A DNA stretch of 51,968 nucleotides, from NCBI RefSeq assembly GCF_000374005.1, contig NZ_KB893168.1, positions 196,315 through 248,282 of the forward strand, written 5' to 3'. Below are positions 9,775-19,257 of the stretch, in pieces. The notes under the pieces were generated by a model. It saw only the letters and a list, made by a program, of their open reading frames with translations. It made no database searches and was not told the DNA's origin. The stretch comes from Kiloniella laminariae DSM 19542 (GTDB lineage Bacteria; Pseudomonadota; Alphaproteobacteria; Kiloniellales; Kiloniellaceae). Each line of letters begins with the position of its first letter. Within the stretch, counting starts at the first letter, position 1. Made by a program: the position numbers and the translations under genes.

Positions 9775-10392
9775 CTATTGAGGTACCCAGATCCCGGTTG
9801 TTTTATCAATCCGATATCTTTCAACTAGCGAGCCATCAACGGTGATCACATCAGCAACAATAAAACCCTCTTCATCACTTATATCACCAACTTTCAGCCG
9901 TGGATTTCCATTCACCATCAACTGATATTCAAGCAGCAGACGAACCGCTTTCTCATTCGGTCCAGTGGGTCCGTAAACATTCCCGACCTGAGACCCTGAC
10001 TGAGGTGACGAAGACTGAGAACGGACGACACTAAGTGCACGTGGCAATGTGTGTGGAGGAGATTCTGTACTGGGTTGAGGATTTTGCTCCTCTGCAAGAG
10101 CACGGACAATGTTGGACAGAGTGTTAATCTGTTGTGTCAGTGCATAATAATCAATCTGACGATCTTTGGGATCGCGATAGATATTTTCATAACCGAGCTG
10201 CGATTGAGCCCTGATTTCAGAGGCTTTTCGTAATTGTTGCGCCTGGAAGTGCTGCCGCTCTTCCAGTGAAATTTCTTCAGAGAATGTAACCTTGGGATTA
10301 CCAACAAAACTTACCAAAAGCAAAAATGCGACACTCAAACAAAGGCCATTTTTACCGGCTAACAAACTCCTGAATTTAAAGGGAACATCCAT
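9775..10392 (-). CDS. Small exported protein with PepSY-like C-terminal segment
   Basis: The protein has 205 residues from the ATG at 10392, chosen because GGAAG lies five bases upstream and a clean signal sequence follows (LCLSVAFLLLVSFV). The N-terminal third after the signal is helical and charged (EERQHFQAQ and onward). The middle is Ser/Pro/Gln-rich linker. The last 60 residues (about 145-205) contain NPRLKVGDISDEEGFIVAD and a segment ending in VERYRIDKTTGIW, whose spacing of D..G, GS.V and ID..TG resembles a PepSY repeat, a fold found in periplasmic inhibitor or binding modules. It lies 69 bases upstream of the csgG-like gene on the same strand and probably shares its transcript. It could be a periplasmic accessory factor for the pore. 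No specific family name can be assigned. Confidence 0.7.
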   Translation of the reverse strand: MDVPFKFRSLLAGKNGLCLSVAFLLLVSFVGNPKVTFSEEISLEERQHFQAQQLRKASEIRAQSQLGYENIYRDPKDRQIDYYALTQQINTLSNIVRALAEEQNPQPSTESPPHTLPRALSVVRSQSSSPQSGSQVGNVYGPTGPNEKAVRLLLEYQLMVNGNPRLKVGDISDEEGFIVADVITVDGSLVERYRIDKTTGIWVPQ

Positions 10393-10468
10393 TGATCTTC
10401 CAAACAAATTTACGGAGGTAGCTGTCGTAATTTTGTAACTATTGTACAGAAACACCCCTAATTAAGCA

Positions 10469-10487
10469 ACAAGAGCTATCCTCTTGT
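10469..10487 (-). terminator. Possible terminator hairpin downstream of oxyR
   Basis: ACAAGAG-CTATC-CTCTTGT is a perfect 7-base stem with a 5-base loop, about 50 bases past the oxyR stop codon. On the minus strand it is followed by TTGCTTAATT, which is only moderately T-rich, so termination is plausible but weakly supported. Confidence 0.4.
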
Positions 10488-10537
10488 CATTATTGGAATA
10501 AACCCCACACACAACCATAGGAAAGTTATTTTTTTAT

Positions 10538-11440
10538 TTACACAATTGGCTGAGAGTTTTTGAACAACTCCGCCAAAAGTTCAAACTCTGCAACTCGCGG
10601 AGATGAGGCTCTCCACACCAGACCTATCTGCCGGGCTGTCCGTCTTTGCAGAGGGATCAGGCGAATATCCCTTGTGGGAGACATCCCGGCGTCCACTGCC
10701 ATTTGGGGTAACAGCGTTACACCAATACCTGAGGCCACCATTTGCACCAGAGTTTGCAGGCTCGTGGCATCAAACTGAACCCGGACAGGAGACTTGTTCA
10801 GGCTACAGGCTTCCAGGGCGTGGCTCCGAAGACAATGCCCCTCTTCGAGTAGGAACAGAGGCTGATCGATCAGATCTTCGTCTGTAATCGTTTCATGGTC
10901 GGACAAGGGATGATCGGCATGACAGGCGAGCTGGAAAGCATCATCAAACAAAACACGCACTGCCAAATTTTCTGTGTCGTAGGGGAGTGCGATCAGAGCA
11001 ACATCAAGTTCACCTTCCCGTAGACGAGAAAGAAGAACAGAGGTTTGTTCCTCGCGCAAGTACAGTCTTAATTTCGGATACCTGCCCCCGATCTCTGGCA
11101 GTATCTTCGGTAATATGAAGGGACCGACTGTTGGAATCGCTCCCAGTTTCATATCCCCGGTCATTGGTTCTTTCTGGGTGGATGCCAGCCGCATAACGTC
11201 TTCTGCATCGCGTAATAAACAACGCGCCCGTTCGGCAATCTCCAGTCCAATGGGGGTTACAAAAACCGTCCGCTTGGTTCGCTCGGCCACAGCAACCCCC
11301 AGAACGTTTTCCAGATCACGGATGCCAGCACTGAATGTCGAAGGTGTGACATTACAGCGTTCAGCCGCCTGGGCAAAGTGTCGGGTTTCGGCAAGAGCTG
11401 TCAGATATTGCAGCTGCTTAAGACTTGGTAACGGCTTCAT
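10538..11440 (-). CDS. oxyR: OxyR, LysR-family hydrogen peroxide sensor and regulator
   Basis: The protein has 300 residues, standard for LysR regulators. Residues 5-64 form the winged helix-turn-helix (LKQLQYLTALAETRHFAQAA, then CNVTPSTFSAGIRDLE). The rest is the two-lobed effector domain. GHCLRSHALEAC holds two cysteines eight residues apart, matching the peroxide-sensing pair of E. coli OxyR (Cys199 and Cys208), and TSLQTLVQMVASGIGVTLLP is the typical OxyR C-terminal segment. In the family, peroxide forms a disulfide between these cysteines and switches the protein to an activator of katG and other defence genes. It is divergent from katG across 252 bases, the usual arrangement for direct control. 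The match of both motif and context makes this a confident call. Confidence 0.95.
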   Translation of the reverse strand: MKPLPSLKQLQYLTALAETRHFAQAAERCNVTPSTFSAGIRDLENVLGVAVAERTKRTVFVTPIGLEIAERARCLLRDAEDVMRLASTQKEPMTGDMKLGAIPTVGPFILPKILPEIGGRYPKLRLYLREEQTSVLLSRLREGELDVALIALPYDTENLAVRVLFDDAFQLACHADHPLSDHETITDEDLIDQPLFLLEEGHCLRSHALEACSLNKSPVRVQFDATSLQTLVQMVASGIGVTLLPQMAVDAGMSPTRDIRLIPLQRRTARQIGLVWRASSPRVAEFELLAELFKNSQPIV

Positions 11441-11456
11441 CTATCATTTTCTATAA

Positions 11457-11471
11457 TTCGGAAATTCCGAA
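11457..11471. promoter_or_regulatory. Palindrome in the oxyR-katG divergent promoter region
   Basis: TTCGGAA-A-TTCCGAA is a perfect 7-base inverted repeat 17 bases upstream of the oxyR start. It contains a T-N11-A core, the typical LysR-family box, so it is a candidate for OxyR self-control. I found no clear match to the long four-element OxyR operator of E. coli nearer to katG. Confidence 0.5.
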
Positions 11472-11659
11472 CACAATATCAAATTTATATCGTTTCACAA
11501 AATTATATTAAGTACGTAAATTTCTTCTAATGAATTCGGGATACCACAAGTGATCAAAAATCAGGGACATAACAACACCAGTTCCACAGACCCAATATTT
11601 TAAATTTCCAAGAAAGCTGCCTTGATACAGCACACAATGATAAGCTGACCCAAGACTGA

Positions 11660-13888
<2,229 letters not shown>

Positions 13889-13900
13889 TCTTCGCTTCCG

Positions 13901-13944
13901 CCCCTCGAACGCTGTCAAAACCCGGCTGCGTTCGGGGGGCTTTT
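13901..13944 (+). terminator. Rho-independent terminator of katG
   Basis: CCCCTCGAACGC pairs with GCGTTCGGGGGG (12 pairs including one G-T) around a 15-base loop, followed by C and TTTT. It begins 12 bases after the katG stop codon. On the minus strand no T-run follows, so it does not serve eutC. Confidence 0.85.
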
Positions 13945-14022
13945 ATAACTGGCGCGGGACGGCCAAAGCCACTTGGTTCACCCGACAGTTATTCCCGGAA
14001 GTTAATCCTGTATTTCCAGTCT

Positions 14023-15015
14023 TTATGCACGCGCGCTTATTGACGTACCAGCATCGCCAATAATGTTTCTGACATGTGTCGCAATCGCCGTATCCTGAGC
14101 ACCTGTTCCGGTGAGATCACAGATCGTAATGTCATCCTCATGACTTCGTCCCACAGACACGCCGGTAATAACCTGTCCCAATTCTGCTGGCTGTTTTCCG
14201 CTCCAGCATCCGGCGTCAATTGCCGCCCGCAGCTCCCCCATCTTTTCACACTGGCTGACACGGTCACATACATAGGCATCTGCAAGTACAAGCGCCTTGG
14301 GGTCAATTTCGTTCTTGCCGTGCTGATCCGATCCCATCGCTGTGATATGAAGTCCGGAATGCAACCAGTCAGCAGAGATTACCGGTGTTCTTGCGGGTGT
14401 GGTTGTAATAACGAGCTGGCTTTGGGCCACCAGAGCGGCTGCATCCCCGACGACTTCTGTCTCAATACCGAGAACCCGGGCCACATCTTCAGCACAACGC
14501 GCCGCATGTTCCGCATTCCGTCCATGGATTAATGCCCGCGAAAACGGCCGCACGAGATGTGCCGCCTGCAACTGCAAACGCGCCTGAACTCCTGTGCCGA
14601 TCACACCAGCTGTCTCGACCTCAGCCGGAGCCAGATGGCGCGCGGCAACCGCACCCGCAGCCGCTGTCCGGATATCGGTCAGATAACCATTATCCAGAAA
14701 CACAGCCTCAACCAGACCGGTTTTTGCTGATAACAGGATCATCAGGCCGTTCAGACTGGGCAATCCCAGTTTCGGATTGTCAAAAAAACCCGGACTAACC
14801 TTGATTGCAAAGCCGTCGAACCCCGGGATATAGGCGGTTTTAACATCCACTTCACCATTTGCTGCTGCCAGCTCCATTGACAGAACCGGAGGCATCACGA
14901 CAGCCCCGGACGCAAGAGCAGCAAAAGCCTGCTCAACGACCTCTACCGCTGTCAGATCAAGCGTGATCACATTACGTAACTCTGCCTCGGTGACGATCCT
15001 GACTTCATGCGCCAT
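14023..15015 (-). CDS. eutC: EutC, ornithine cyclodeaminase-family protein of ectoine/hydroxyectoine utilisation
   Basis: The protein has 330 residues and belongs to the ornithine cyclodeaminase/mu-crystallin family. The Rossmann motif GVIGTGVQARLQLQA near residue 140 binds NAD(P). KVSPGFFDNP near residue 73 and the DIRTAAAGAVAARHLAP helix are typical of the family. Family membership alone would not separate ornithine cyclodeaminase, alanine dehydrogenase and EutC. The last position of an ehuDCBA-like and eutB operon points to EutC, which together with EutA and EutB is thought to process the hydroxylated breakdown intermediate of 5-hydroxyectoine. Its start overlaps the end of eutB by 11 bases, so translation is coupled. 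No eutA is seen here. Confidence 0.88.
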   Translation of the reverse strand: MAHEVRIVTEAELRNVITLDLTAVEVVEQAFAALASGAVVMPPVLSMELAAANGEVDVKTAYIPGFDGFAIKVSPGFFDNPKLGLPSLNGLMILLSAKTGLVEAVFLDNGYLTDIRTAAAGAVAARHLAPAEVETAGVIGTGVQARLQLQAAHLVRPFSRALIHGRNAEHAARCAEDVARVLGIETEVVGDAAALVAQSQLVITTTPARTPVISADWLHSGLHITAMGSDQHGKNEIDPKALVLADAYVCDRVSQCEKMGELRAAIDAGCWSGKQPAELGQVITGVSVGRSHEDDITICDLTGTGAQDTAIATHVRNIIGDAGTSISARA

Positions 15016-16009
15016 AGAGTTTTCCTTTCAACCTGCGTTCCCCCAACAACACGTCCTGCCCGGACATGATCGCAGTAAAGATATTCATGTCGAGATTGCG
15101 CCCTGTGATAATTGTTCCTGTGGATCCCTCTGCCTTTACCTTGCCGGATAGGACTGCCGCCAGACCTACACAGGAGGCTCCCTCCGCAATAATCCGGTCT
15201 TCGAAATACAGCACCTGCATGGCATCGCGAATTTCCTCTTCACTCACCAGAACAATTCCATCAAGGAGATCGCGGCACATGGCAAAAGACAGCCTATTAT
15301 TCAATTCGATCCCGCCTCCCAGGCTGTCTGCAAGACTGGCAACTTCTTCTACCTCAATCGGTTTCCCGGCCAGAATCGAGTGATGCATGGCAGCCCCTCG
15401 ATCCATAGTGATACCGATAACCTGAACCTTCGGATTAACAGCCTTGGCAGCAGCAGCAACACCTGCGGCAAGACCGCCTCCGGAAAGTGGGACAAGCAAC
15501 CTGTGCAGGTCCGGGCGTACATTTATAATCTCAAGACCGATCGTCCCCTGCCCGGCAATAACATGAGGATCATCAAAGGGCGAAATCTCCACCAACCCTT
15601 CCAACTCCACCAGACGTCGGCTTTCGGCAAGCGCGTCATCCTGGCTTTTGCCAACGATCCTGACTTCGGCACCAAGCGCTTTAATACCCTCAACCTTGGC
15701 CTGGGGCACGAGGGACGACATACAGACAATCGCACGCAGGCCCAGACGCGCAGCGGCAAAAGCAACCCCGCGTCCATGGTTGCCCGTTGAACAGCAGGTC
15801 ACCCCGGCGGCGTCACCCGGCACAGATGCAACCGCATTCATGGCCCCGCGCAGCTTGAAGGCACCGATGGGCTGCATGATCTCCATTTTCATCAGGAACT
15901 CCTGCCCCGCATATTTGGTCATATAGGGAGAAGGAATAAACGGCGTATTATCTGCCACCCCTTTAATTATCTGCTGGGCGGACAGAATATCCTCAATCTT
16001 TATGCTCAT
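15005..16009 (-). CDS. eutB: EutB, threonine dehydratase-like PLP enzyme of hydroxyectoine utilisation
   Basis: The protein has 334 residues and the fold-type II PLP pattern of threonine/serine dehydratases. The PLP-binding Lys sits in PIGAFKLRGAMNA near residue 53, the PLP phosphate loop is PLSGGGLAAGVA near residue 180, and a Gly-rich C-terminal turn (TGRNLDM) closes the fold. It is shorter than biosynthetic threonine deaminase because it lacks the ACT-like regulatory domain. Placed directly after the ehu transporter genes and before eutC, it fits EutB, which works on the hydroxylated derivative from 5-hydroxyectoine. The start lies three bases after the ehuA stop. A general serine/threonine dehydratase is the alternative if context is ignored. 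Confidence 0.88.
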   Translation of the reverse strand: MSIKIEDILSAQQIIKGVADNTPFIPSPYMTKYAGQEFLMKMEIMQPIGAFKLRGAMNAVASVPGDAAGVTCCSTGNHGRGVAFAAARLGLRAIVCMSSLVPQAKVEGIKALGAEVRIVGKSQDDALAESRRLVELEGLVEISPFDDPHVIAGQGTIGLEIINVRPDLHRLLVPLSGGGLAAGVAAAAKAVNPKVQVIGITMDRGAAMHHSILAGKPIEVEEVASLADSLGGGIELNNRLSFAMCRDLLDGIVLVSEEEIRDAMQVLYFEDRIIAEGASCVGLAAVLSGKVKAEGSTGTIITGRNLDMNIFTAIMSGQDVLLGERRLKGKLYGA

Positions 16010-16012
16010 GCT

Positions 16013-16825
16013 CTAGTCCGCTGACTTTACCGCGCTCAGGAACTGCTGCGTGCGTTCCTTTTGCGGGTGGTCAAACAACTGTTCGGGTGGCCCCTGTTCC
16101 TCGATTTTTCCACCAAAGAAGAAACACACCCTGTCAGAGATATCTTTGGCAAACCCCATCTGGTGGGTCACCATCAACATCGTCAGATTATGTTCTGCAA
16201 CAAGCTTCTTGATCACATTTGTAACCTCGCCAATCACTTCGGGATCAAGCGCGGAAGTCACTTCATCAAACAGCATTACCTTTGGTCGCATCGCCAGAGC
16301 CCGCGCAATGGCAACTCTTTGCTGTTGTCCCCCAGACAAACGCGAGGGATGTTGATCCTTCTTGTCGATCATCCCTACAAGCTCAAGCAGATCTTCGGAT
16401 CTTTCGCGCGCGGCCCTTTTTGACATTCCCAGAACCTGCACAGGCCCTTCCATGCAGTTTTGCAGCGCCGTCATGTGCGGGAAAAGGTTGAAATGCTGGA
16501 AACACATGCCGATGGGTTCGCGTGCCTTGCGCAGGTACTTGTCATCTGCAGGAACCAGCCCCCCGTTCTTTTCCATATGCGTGATCGGTTTGCCGTTAAC
16601 ATAGATCACTCCTTGCTGGATGCGCTCCAGCATCAACATGCGAAGAACAGTTGTCTTGCCAGAGCCTGACGGACCGATCACAGACACCATTTCACCCTCA
16701 CGGATATCGAGATCAAGATTCTCGAGAACCGTCAGGGAACCATAGGCCTTGGTAACGTTTTTAAAGCTGACCATAGGGACATCCGCCCCCTCCAGCTGTA
16801 ACGGATAGCGTGACATGTCTTCCAT
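16013..16825 (-). CDS. ehuA: EhuA, ectoine/hydroxyectoine ABC transporter ATPase
   Basis: The protein has 270 residues from the ATG at 16825, which overlaps the ehuD stop by one base (TGATG) and has AGGGG upstream. It has the full ATPase set: Walker A GPSGSGKTT near residue 54, signature LSGGQQQRVAIARAL near 160, Walker B VMLFDEVTSALD (Val where most polar amino acid transporters have Pro) and the H-loop MVTHQMG. It matches the polar amino acid importer ATPase family, which also includes glutamine and histidine transporters. The ectoine assignment comes from the operon with ehuBCD, eutB, eutC and a divergent doeA. It energises import from the cytoplasmic face of the inner membrane. Confidence 0.9.
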   Translation of the reverse strand: MEDMSRYPLQLEGADVPMVSFKNVTKAYGSLTVLENLDLDIREGEMVSVIGPSGSGKTTVLRMLMLERIQQGVIYVNGKPITHMEKNGGLVPADDKYLRKAREPIGMCFQHFNLFPHMTALQNCMEGPVQVLGMSKRAARERSEDLLELVGMIDKKDQHPSRLSGGQQQRVAIARALAMRPKVMLFDEVTSALDPEVIGEVTNVIKKLVAEHNLTMLMVTHQMGFAKDISDRVCFFFGGKIEEQGPPEQLFDHPQKERTQQFLSAVKSAD

Positions 16826-17496
16826 CAGTACACCCCTAACTTTCTGCGAACCCACATTTCAGAAATTCGAACCAGCCCTGCTGTGGGCAGCGATACCAGG
16901 AGAAAAATTATCCCCACCAGGGTGTAGGGTTCGAGAAAACGATAACTTTCTGATCCGATTGCATTGGCCGTATGCATCAGCTCTGCCACGCCGATCACCG
17001 ATAACATCGGTGTGTCCTTGAGAATACCAACGAGATAATTTCCCATTCCAGCAAAACAGGCGGGCAAAGCCTGGGGAATAATGATCCGCCAATAGGTCTT
17101 GCGCGTCGAAAGACTGAGGGCGGAACAGGCTTCCCATTGCCCCACAGGCACACTGTTCAGACCACCGCGATAAACCTCGGACAGATAGGCCGAATAGTGC
17201 AAGCCAATAGCAATCATCCCCGATGTCCAGGGCGACAGCCGGATACCGATCTGCGGTCCGACAAAGAAGACAAAAAAGATCTGAAGAACCAAAGGGGTGG
17301 ATCGGATGAACTCGACAAATTCACGCACGACCAGGGTGAGCAACCTGTAGGGAGTGCGTTGGGACAAAGCCAACACAAGCCCCAGTACAATGGCGATACC
17401 ATAACCAGCCCCTGCAGCAAGCAGCGTGTTCGCCGTTGCTGATATCAGCCGCGGCAATATTTCCCATGTAAAATCCCAGCGCCAGTCAAACATCAT
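16825..17496 (-). CDS. ehuD: EhuD, ectoine/hydroxyectoine ABC transporter permease
   Basis: The protein has 223 residues from the ATG at 17496, which overlaps the ehuC stop by four bases (ATGA) with GGGGAGG upstream; a second in-frame ATG follows directly. It has about five membrane segments typical of HisM/GlnP-type permeases. The EAA loop that contacts the ATPase is at SVPVGQWEACSALSLS, followed by IIIPQALPACFAGMGN. The early motif EFIRSTPLVLQIFFVFF is typical of polar amino acid permeases. It pairs with EhuC to form the membrane channel. Confidence 0.9.
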   Translation of the reverse strand: MMFDWRWDFTWEILPRLISATANTLLAAGAGYGIAIVLGLVLALSQRTPYRLLTLVVREFVEFIRSTPLVLQIFFVFFVGPQIGIRLSPWTSGMIAIGLHYSAYLSEVYRGGLNSVPVGQWEACSALSLSTRKTYWRIIIPQALPACFAGMGNYLVGILKDTPMLSVIGVAELMHTANAIGSESYRFLEPYTLVGIIFLLVSLPTAGLVRISEMWVRRKLGVY

Positions 17497-18161
17497 TCGG
17501 TCCTCCCCAGCTTGCGCAACATGACCTGTTCGAGCCACCGCATGAACGGCGTTACCAGCACCCGAGCGAATAGATAATAAATGATCAGTGCAGTTCCGAA
17601 TGTCTGTGCGGACAGATAGGTTGACCCGTTGATCTGCTTGGCCTCGAACATCAGATCAGCGACCGAGATCAGCGAAACCAGCGCCGTGCCTTTAAGCAGT
17701 TCGATCAGCAGGTTACCCCAGGGCGGCAGCATATTCAAAAGAGCCTGTGGCAGAATGATCCGCCACATGCGTTTGGCCGGTGACATGGACAGGGAATAGG
17801 CCGCTTCCCACTGTCCTCTGGGTACAGATTGTATCCCTCCCCGGACCAGTTCGGCACCATAGGCCCCCAGGTTCATGCCAACAGCGACAAAACCGGCGGT
17901 AAATTTCTCAAGCGTCAGTCCAAACAGAGGAAGCACAAAAAAGATCCAGTAAAGCTGAACCAGCAATGACGTACCGCGAAACAATTCGATGTAAATGACT
18001 GCGCTCCCTTTGATCAAAGGGTTCGACGAGAGTTTCATCAAGCCGGCAAGCAGCGCGATCGCAATTGCCAATACGGCCGCAAGGGCAAACTGCACCGCCG
18101 TTATCAAGGCACCATCAACAAAACGTGGGCCCTGTTCTACAAGAAATTCCCAATAGGACAT
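17493..18161 (-). CDS. ehuC: EhuC, ectoine/hydroxyectoine ABC transporter permease
   Basis: The protein has 222 residues from the ATG at 18161, preceded by a strong AAGGAGGTG ribosome-binding site; the frame extends upstream but over a terminator-like hairpin. It has the HisM/GlnP permease layout, with ELFRGTSLLVQLYWIFFVLP early and the EAA loop SVPRGQWEAAYSLSMS followed by IILPQALLNMLPPWGN. It is similar in plan to the next gene, as expected for the two halves of a heterodimeric channel. The strong ribosome-binding site just after the hairpin suggests independent tuning of its translation. Confidence 0.9.
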   Translation of the reverse strand: MSYWEFLVEQGPRFVDGALITAVQFALAAVLAIAIALLAGLMKLSSNPLIKGSAVIYIELFRGTSLLVQLYWIFFVLPLFGLTLEKFTAGFVAVGMNLGAYGAELVRGGIQSVPRGQWEAAYSLSMSPAKRMWRIILPQALLNMLPPWGNLLIELLKGTALVSLISVADLMFEAKQINGSTYLSAQTFGTALIIYYLFARVLVTPFMRWLEQVMLRKLGRTE

Positions 18162-18184
18162 GCGCCACCTCCTTGAAAAGCCAC

Positions 18185-18210
18185 AAAAAAATGCGGGTGC
18201 AGGCACCCGC
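18185..18210 (-). terminator. Attenuator-type terminator between ehuB and ehuC
   Basis: Read on the minus strand, GCGGGTGC-CT-GCACCCGC forms a perfect 8-base stem followed by A and seven T residues. It sits between ehuB and ehuC in the same operon. Partial termination here would give more binding protein than permease, a common arrangement in ABC import operons. Confidence 0.85.
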
Positions 18211-18228
18211 GAGACTTAGGGAGGTTCT

Positions 18229-19074
18229 TTAGCGGTTATTACAAACCCAATCCGTTGTGGCTTCCCCGGGCAGGATTTTTTCGTCATAACCATACGGGGC
18301 TACAGCCTCAAGCATCGCTTCCGACCCCAGATAACCAGTCTGCGCCTGGTTGAATTTCGTCAAGAAATCTGAATCTTCGCCATTGAAGGCAATTCCGACC
18401 CAGTTCTGTGTCCATTCCGGCAAGGCACCCGGATCAGTAACATCCAGTGTTCCACCAGAATTCGCAGAAAGCTCTTTTGCCGTAAAGAAGGCTACCGCGC
18501 CCGCATCGGCACGCCCTGCCTTGACAGCAGCCAGAATTTCGGTTGGTCCGGGAACCTGCATGATGCTTGCATCAGCAAGACCTTCTTTCCTGGCGGCTTC
18601 AACAGTATTAAAACCTGCTCCGGTCACCATAATGGCATCCTTCTCGATCAGGTCCTTGTAGTTCTCGATGCCTTTTGGGTTGCCTGCAGGAACAATAAAC
18701 GCGTCAGAAACCCGGGCCATCGGTTCTGAGAAAGACACGTTTTCGCAACGGCTGTTCAAGATAAACATGCCGCCTGTAATCATGTCAAAGCGACCGGCCT
18801 TGAGACCAGGAATCAACCCACCCCAGTCTGTCACAACCGGCTCGACATTTTCATAGCCCATCTTGCCCAAGACGCCCAATACATGCGCATTAACAAAACC
18901 CAGCGGTTGATTGGCTTCACCCGGATAGGCCCAGGGAACTTCATTTGCAAAACCAATCCGGATTGTCTCACCTGCCTCGATCCGGTCCATAAGTGGTCCG
19001 GCCTGAGCGGACACAACCCCGATTGCCAAGACGGCAATTGTTGCGAACGAAGACTTCAGGAAATTACTTTTCAT
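18229..19074 (-). CDS. ehuB: EhuB, periplasmic ectoine/hydroxyectoine-binding protein
   Basis: The protein has 281 residues from the ATG at 19074, which has GAGG eight bases upstream and begins a clean signal peptide (residues 1-25, ending VSAQA). The frame extends further upstream through the promoter region and is not used. The mature protein is a family 3 solute-binding protein: IRIGFANEVPWAY opens the fold, DWGGLIPGLKAGRFDMITGG carries the substrate-contact loop, and SFSEPMARVSDAFIV follows. Near-identical phrasing is typical of EhuB proteins, which deliver ectoine and 5-hydroxyectoine to EhuCD. It is the first gene of a six-gene operon and is divergent from doeA. Confidence 0.92.
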   Translation of the reverse strand: MKSNFLKSSFATIAVLAIGVVSAQAGPLMDRIEAGETIRIGFANEVPWAYPGEANQPLGFVNAHVLGVLGKMGYENVEPVVTDWGGLIPGLKAGRFDMITGGMFILNSRCENVSFSEPMARVSDAFIVPAGNPKGIENYKDLIEKDAIMVTGAGFNTVEAARKEGLADASIMQVPGPTEILAAVKAGRADAGAVAFFTAKELSANSGGTLDVTDPGALPEWTQNWVGIAFNGEDSDFLTKFNQAQTGYLGSEAMLEAVAPYGYDEKILPGEATTDWVCNNR

Positions 19075-19117
19075 AGCTTGATCCTCACTGTTCACGGACA
19101 TTTTTGTTGTTATTAAT

Positions 19118-19127
19118 TTGTATACAA
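19118..19127. promoter_or_regulatory. Candidate GntR/FCD operator near ehuB
   Basis: TTGTATACAA is a perfect 10-base palindrome 44 bases upstream of the ehuB start. It matches the GTATAC-centred half-site pattern of FadR/FCD-type GntR regulators. Such a regulator is encoded just downstream of doeA. Confidence 0.6.
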
Positions 19128-19220
19128 CAATATCAAAACAGGAACATGTCAACAAATAAAATAACCATAATTGACAATTTTCGATCATATTATGTTGTTT
19201 AAAGTGAACTTTACAATTAT

Positions 19221-19230
19221 ATGTATACAT
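19221..19230. promoter_or_regulatory. Candidate GntR/FCD operator near doeA
   Basis: ATGTATACAT is a perfect 10-base palindrome 28 bases upstream of the doeA start. It shares the GTATAC core with the palindrome near ehuB, about 103 bases away. One site on each side would let a single regulator control both transcripts. Confidence 0.6.
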
Positions 19231-19257
19231 CTAAGATTATGCATTTCGGAGCACTAA

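Noticed and set aside
8674-10392. A curli operon
   Set aside because: The CsgG-like gene is clear, but no CsgA or CsgB amyloid repeats and no CsgE or CsgF are present, and the downstream protein is a giant coiled coil.
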